From positions 1 to 44,926 of the forward strand of contig NZ_JAEH01000045.1 in the NCBI RefSeq assembly GCF_000518805.1: a DNA stretch of 44,926 nucleotides, in the 5' to 3' direction. Below, piece by piece: positions 42,875 to 44,926 of the stretch (position 1 is its first letter; each line of letters begins with the position of its first letter). This stretch comes from Shewanella waksmanii ATCC BAA-643. Its GTDB lineage: Bacteria > Pseudomonadota > Gammaproteobacteria > Enterobacterales > Shewanellaceae. The position numbers and the translations under genes are program-made. The notes under the pieces are model-generated. The model was not told where the DNA came from. It worked only from the letters and a program-made list of their open reading frames with translations, and made no database searches.

Positions 42875-44737
42875 ATGCTCATACGCCATAAGTTACTGTT
42901 AAGTGCTGTTGTGTCGATTTTGTCACTCATCGCTATGTTTGTTCTACAGCGTTACTCCAACACCACTTTGTCTGAGTTGTCTTTTGCAGCGCAGAAGGTT
43001 GTAGAGTTAGAAAGAGAAATTTTAGGACTGCGCAAAGATGAGAAAGATTTCTTTGTCCGCTTAGATATGAAATATGCTGAGCGTCACCGTCAGGATTCAG
43101 CCAAAATTGAGTCCATAGCATCAGAGCTCAATGATGTGCTCATAGCCTACAATATTCCAGTAACCGACTTGGTAAACTTTCGTCAGGGTTTGGGGCAATA
43201 TAAAAACTCGTTTGAAACCGTTGTTGCCATGCAGCAAGATATCGGCCTGACTCCGACTACAGGCTTGTATGGCACACTGCGCAAAGCTGTTCATAATGTA
43301 GAAACCCTCGTGAAGCAGTACAACCGCCCCGAGTTGATGGTGACCATGCTGCAGCTTCGCCGTAATGAAAAAGACTTTATGCTACGTAAGGATATGAAAT
43401 ACCTATCGCGGTTTGAAGGCAATGTAGAGACTTTTCTAACGCTGTTAAATCAATCCGGGCTATCGAGCGGTGTGACCCAAGAGGTCGCGAGTCTGATGAA
43501 AGCCTACCAGCGAGATTTCACCTCACTAGTCAATAAGCAGCAAGAGCTGGGCTTAGATGAATCATCTGGACAAATGAAGGTGCTACGCGAAGCGATATTT
43601 AAAGCAGAAGATGATGCTAAACGATTAGAAGAAGTTGCGTTGGTTATGATTGCCGATGCAGAAAGCTCAGCGACCATGTGGAGTTTGATCATCTTCTTTT
43701 TGATTGCTGCAATTGTTATCGGTATCACCGTGGTGATTCTACGCAGTATCATGGAACCAGTGCAGCGGCTAACCGATACCATTACCCGGATTGAAGAAAG
43801 CAAAGATCTGACACTACGTTGTGATTACGACGCTAAAGATGAGCTTGGCATGATTTCAACGCACTTTAATAGCATGGTAAGTAGTTTCCAAGAGTTGATT
43901 GAAGAGGTATTAGCATCGGTTGAGACTGTCACTAACTCATGCCAAGAGCTATCGCACAATGCTATGCAAGCTTCTGAAGGGGTGGGGCGTCAGTTAAACG
44001 AAACCGATATGGTGGCGACAGCAATTACAGAAATGGGTGCCACTATTGACGAGATTGCTAAAAATACAGAGCTTGCGGCTGACAGAGCCAGTAATACCCA
44101 TGACAATGCACAGAAGGGTCAAGAAGGTGTTGAGCAAACCATAGAGAAAATACAGGCGCTAGCAGAAAGGCTAGATGGTTCGGCACAAGTGGTGAGCGAT
44201 TTAGAAAAAGACAGCGAGACCATCGGTAGCGTGTTAGATGTGATTCGAGGGATTGCTGAGCAAACCAACTTATTGGCGTTAAATGCGGCGATTGAAGCTG
44301 CGCGCGCCGGTGAACAAGGTCGTGGCTTTGCGGTCGTAGCGGATGAGGTTCGTAGCTTAGCGATGCGTACTCAAGAATCGACCGAGGAAATAGCCGGTAT
44401 TATTCAAACATTGCAGAGCCGCACGCGTTCAATAGTGCAGTTGATGGAAGCGACGCAGAAGCAAGGTGGCGAGAGTGCTGAGCAAGCGGCAAGCGCGGGT
44501 ACGCTGCTACAACAAATTAATACTGACGTGACTAACATTATGGACATGAGCACGCAGATCGCTGCGGCGATTGAAGAGCAAAGTATGGTGGCCTCAGAAG
44601 TGAACAAGAATGTGGTGATTATTCGTGATATTGCGCAAGAGTCGTCAGTAGCGGCAGATGCTAACGCCGCTTCATCTGATGAAGTACGCTCTCGGGCAGA
44701 GTCGCTACAAAATGCGGTAGCCATGTTTAAGATCTAA
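42875..44737 (+). CDS. Methyl-accepting chemotaxis protein with HBM-type sensor domain
   Basis: 620 residues from ATG 42875 (AAGGAT 6 bases upstream); a TTG at 42854 would add seven. Transmembrane segment 1 (~6-24) and segment 2 (~269-292) flank a helical periplasmic domain. The domain has two related modules, seen as [20 protein letters not shown] and [20 protein letters not shown], which is the double-bundle HBM pattern. HAMP and a signalling domain follow, with the conserved hairpin near 454-500 ([20 protein letters not shown]). HBM receptors of Pseudomonas bind TCA-cycle acids; the ligand here is unknown. A sigma-28-like promoter lies upstream and a terminator downstream. Confidence 0.95.
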   Translation: MLIRHKLLLSAVVSILSLIAMFVLQRYSNTTLSELSFAAQKVVELEREILGLRKDEKDFFVRLDMKYAERHRQDSAKIESIASELNDVLIAYNIPVTDLVNFRQGLGQYKNSFETVVAMQQDIGLTPTTGLYGTLRKAVHNVETLVKQYNRPELMVTMLQLRRNEKDFMLRKDMKYLSRFEGNVETFLTLLNQSGLSSGVTQEVASLMKAYQRDFTSLVNKQQELGLDESSGQMKVLREAIFKAEDDAKRLEEVALVMIADAESSATMWSLIIFFLIAAIVIGITVVILRSIMEPVQRLTDTITRIEESKDLTLRCDYDAKDELGMISTHFNSMVSSFQELIEEVLASVETVTNSCQELSHNAMQASEGVGRQLNETDMVATAITEMGATIDEIAKNTELAADRASNTHDNAQKGQEGVEQTIEKIQALAERLDGSAQVVSDLEKDSETIGSVLDVIRGIAEQTNLLALNAAIEAARAGEQGRGFAVVADEVRSLAMRTQESTEEIAGIIQTLQSRTRSIVQLMEATQKQGGESAEQAASAGTLLQQINTDVTNIMDMSTQIAAAIEEQSMVASEVNKNVVIIRDIAQESSVAADANAASSDEVRSRAESLQNAVAMFKI

Positions 44738-44761
44738 TCTGGCCAGCGCAGACATTGTTTA

Positions 44762-44794
44762 TTAAAAAGCCGATATATCAATATCGGCTTTTTT
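44762..44794 (+). terminator. Terminator of the HBM chemoreceptor gene
   Basis: AAAAAGCCGATAT pairs with ATATCGGCTTTTT around ATCA (44764-44793), followed by T. Confidence 0.9.
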
Positions 44795-44822
44795 GTTGCC
44801 TTAATAGTGATAAAGGCGAGTT

Positions 44823-44926
44823 ATAGCAATCAGTATAAGAATTTGATCTACTCAGCGCGCTTTGGGCAAACTAATTCAAGGCGAATGATTGAAACAATGG
44901 TTGTTCCCTTGTGAAATTATTCAACG
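44823..44926. mobile_element. MITE-like repeat element, second copy cut by the window edge
   Basis: The sequence from ATAGCAATCAGTAT onward repeats the left end of the element at 11587, including the CTCAGCGCGCTTTGGGCAAA block and the ATTGAAACAATGGTTGTTCC block, up to the last base. It differs at the outermost bases (one G for C) and by a replaced stretch after CTAATTCAAGGC, where this copy is shorter. Same orientation as the first copy. Confidence 0.85.

Noticed and set aside
1..44926. tRNA, rRNA, riboswitch or prophage genes.
   Set aside because: I saw no cloverleaf, no rRNA segment, no familiar riboswitch core and no phage structural genes on reading through. A covariance-model scan could not be run.

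Overview
The window looks like chromosome from a marine or aquatic gammaproteobacterium of the Alteromonadales, most likely Shewanella or a close relative. The basis is the gene set: an SLC5-type hybrid kinase with a LuxR partner, two large TonB-dependent receptors, an M13 peptidase lipoprotein, YehS, two different chemoreceptors, and a moderate GC content by eye. This placement is inference, because no rRNA or other phylogenetic marker is present.

Layout. 1-336: the first bases of an IS110-family transposase running off the left edge, plus its structured non-coding end (possible bridge RNA). 337-2483: a translationally coupled MFS transporter and HSL-family esterase. 2648-7677: a CrbS/MxtR-like hybrid sensor kinase and its probable LuxR-type regulator (CrbR/ErdR-like), separated by a bluB gene broken by a one-base shift in an A run. 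7793-11587: a TonB receptor, a secreted PHB-depolymerase-like esterase and a dodecin. 11587-12012: a miniature inverted-repeat element full of hairpins; a second copy begins at 44823 and leaves the window. 12067-16498: adenosine deaminase, QueG and an sCache chemoreceptor. 16980-19652: an 890-residue curlin-repeat protein with no csg genes nearby. 20261-28704: an orphan periplasmic binding protein, a TPR-GGDEF diguanylate cyclase, a PAP2 phosphatase, a small unknown protein, a methyltransferase, NAD-malic enzyme, YehS and a beta-lactamase-fold hydrolase. 28782-34284: an atypical Nramp-like transporter, a single-domain response regulator, a second TonB receptor and a glutathione transferase.

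34334-36174 is the most unusual stretch. It encodes an exported RelA/SpoT-like nucleotidyltransferase-fold protein, followed on the same strand by a SUKH (SMI1/KNR4) protein and a helix-turn-helix protein. A perfect 11-bp inverted repeat lies between the first two. SUKH proteins are known immunity proteins of polymorphic toxins and RelA/SpoT-like domains are known toxin domains, so this is a candidate toxin-immunity-regulator cassette. 36325-44737 then holds the M13 peptidase PepO, RsuA, an ECF sigma / membrane anti-sigma-like / DUF4097 operon, an ornithine cyclodeaminase-family enzyme, and an HBM chemoreceptor with a good sigma-28 promoter match.

The genes mostly form short units of one to three, often closed by clear hairpin-T-run terminators. 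Shared themes are environmental sensing (two chemoreceptors, hybrid kinase, GGDEF, ECF sigma), outer-membrane uptake and cell-surface structures. I made functional calls by reading motifs in the translations; no database search was run.
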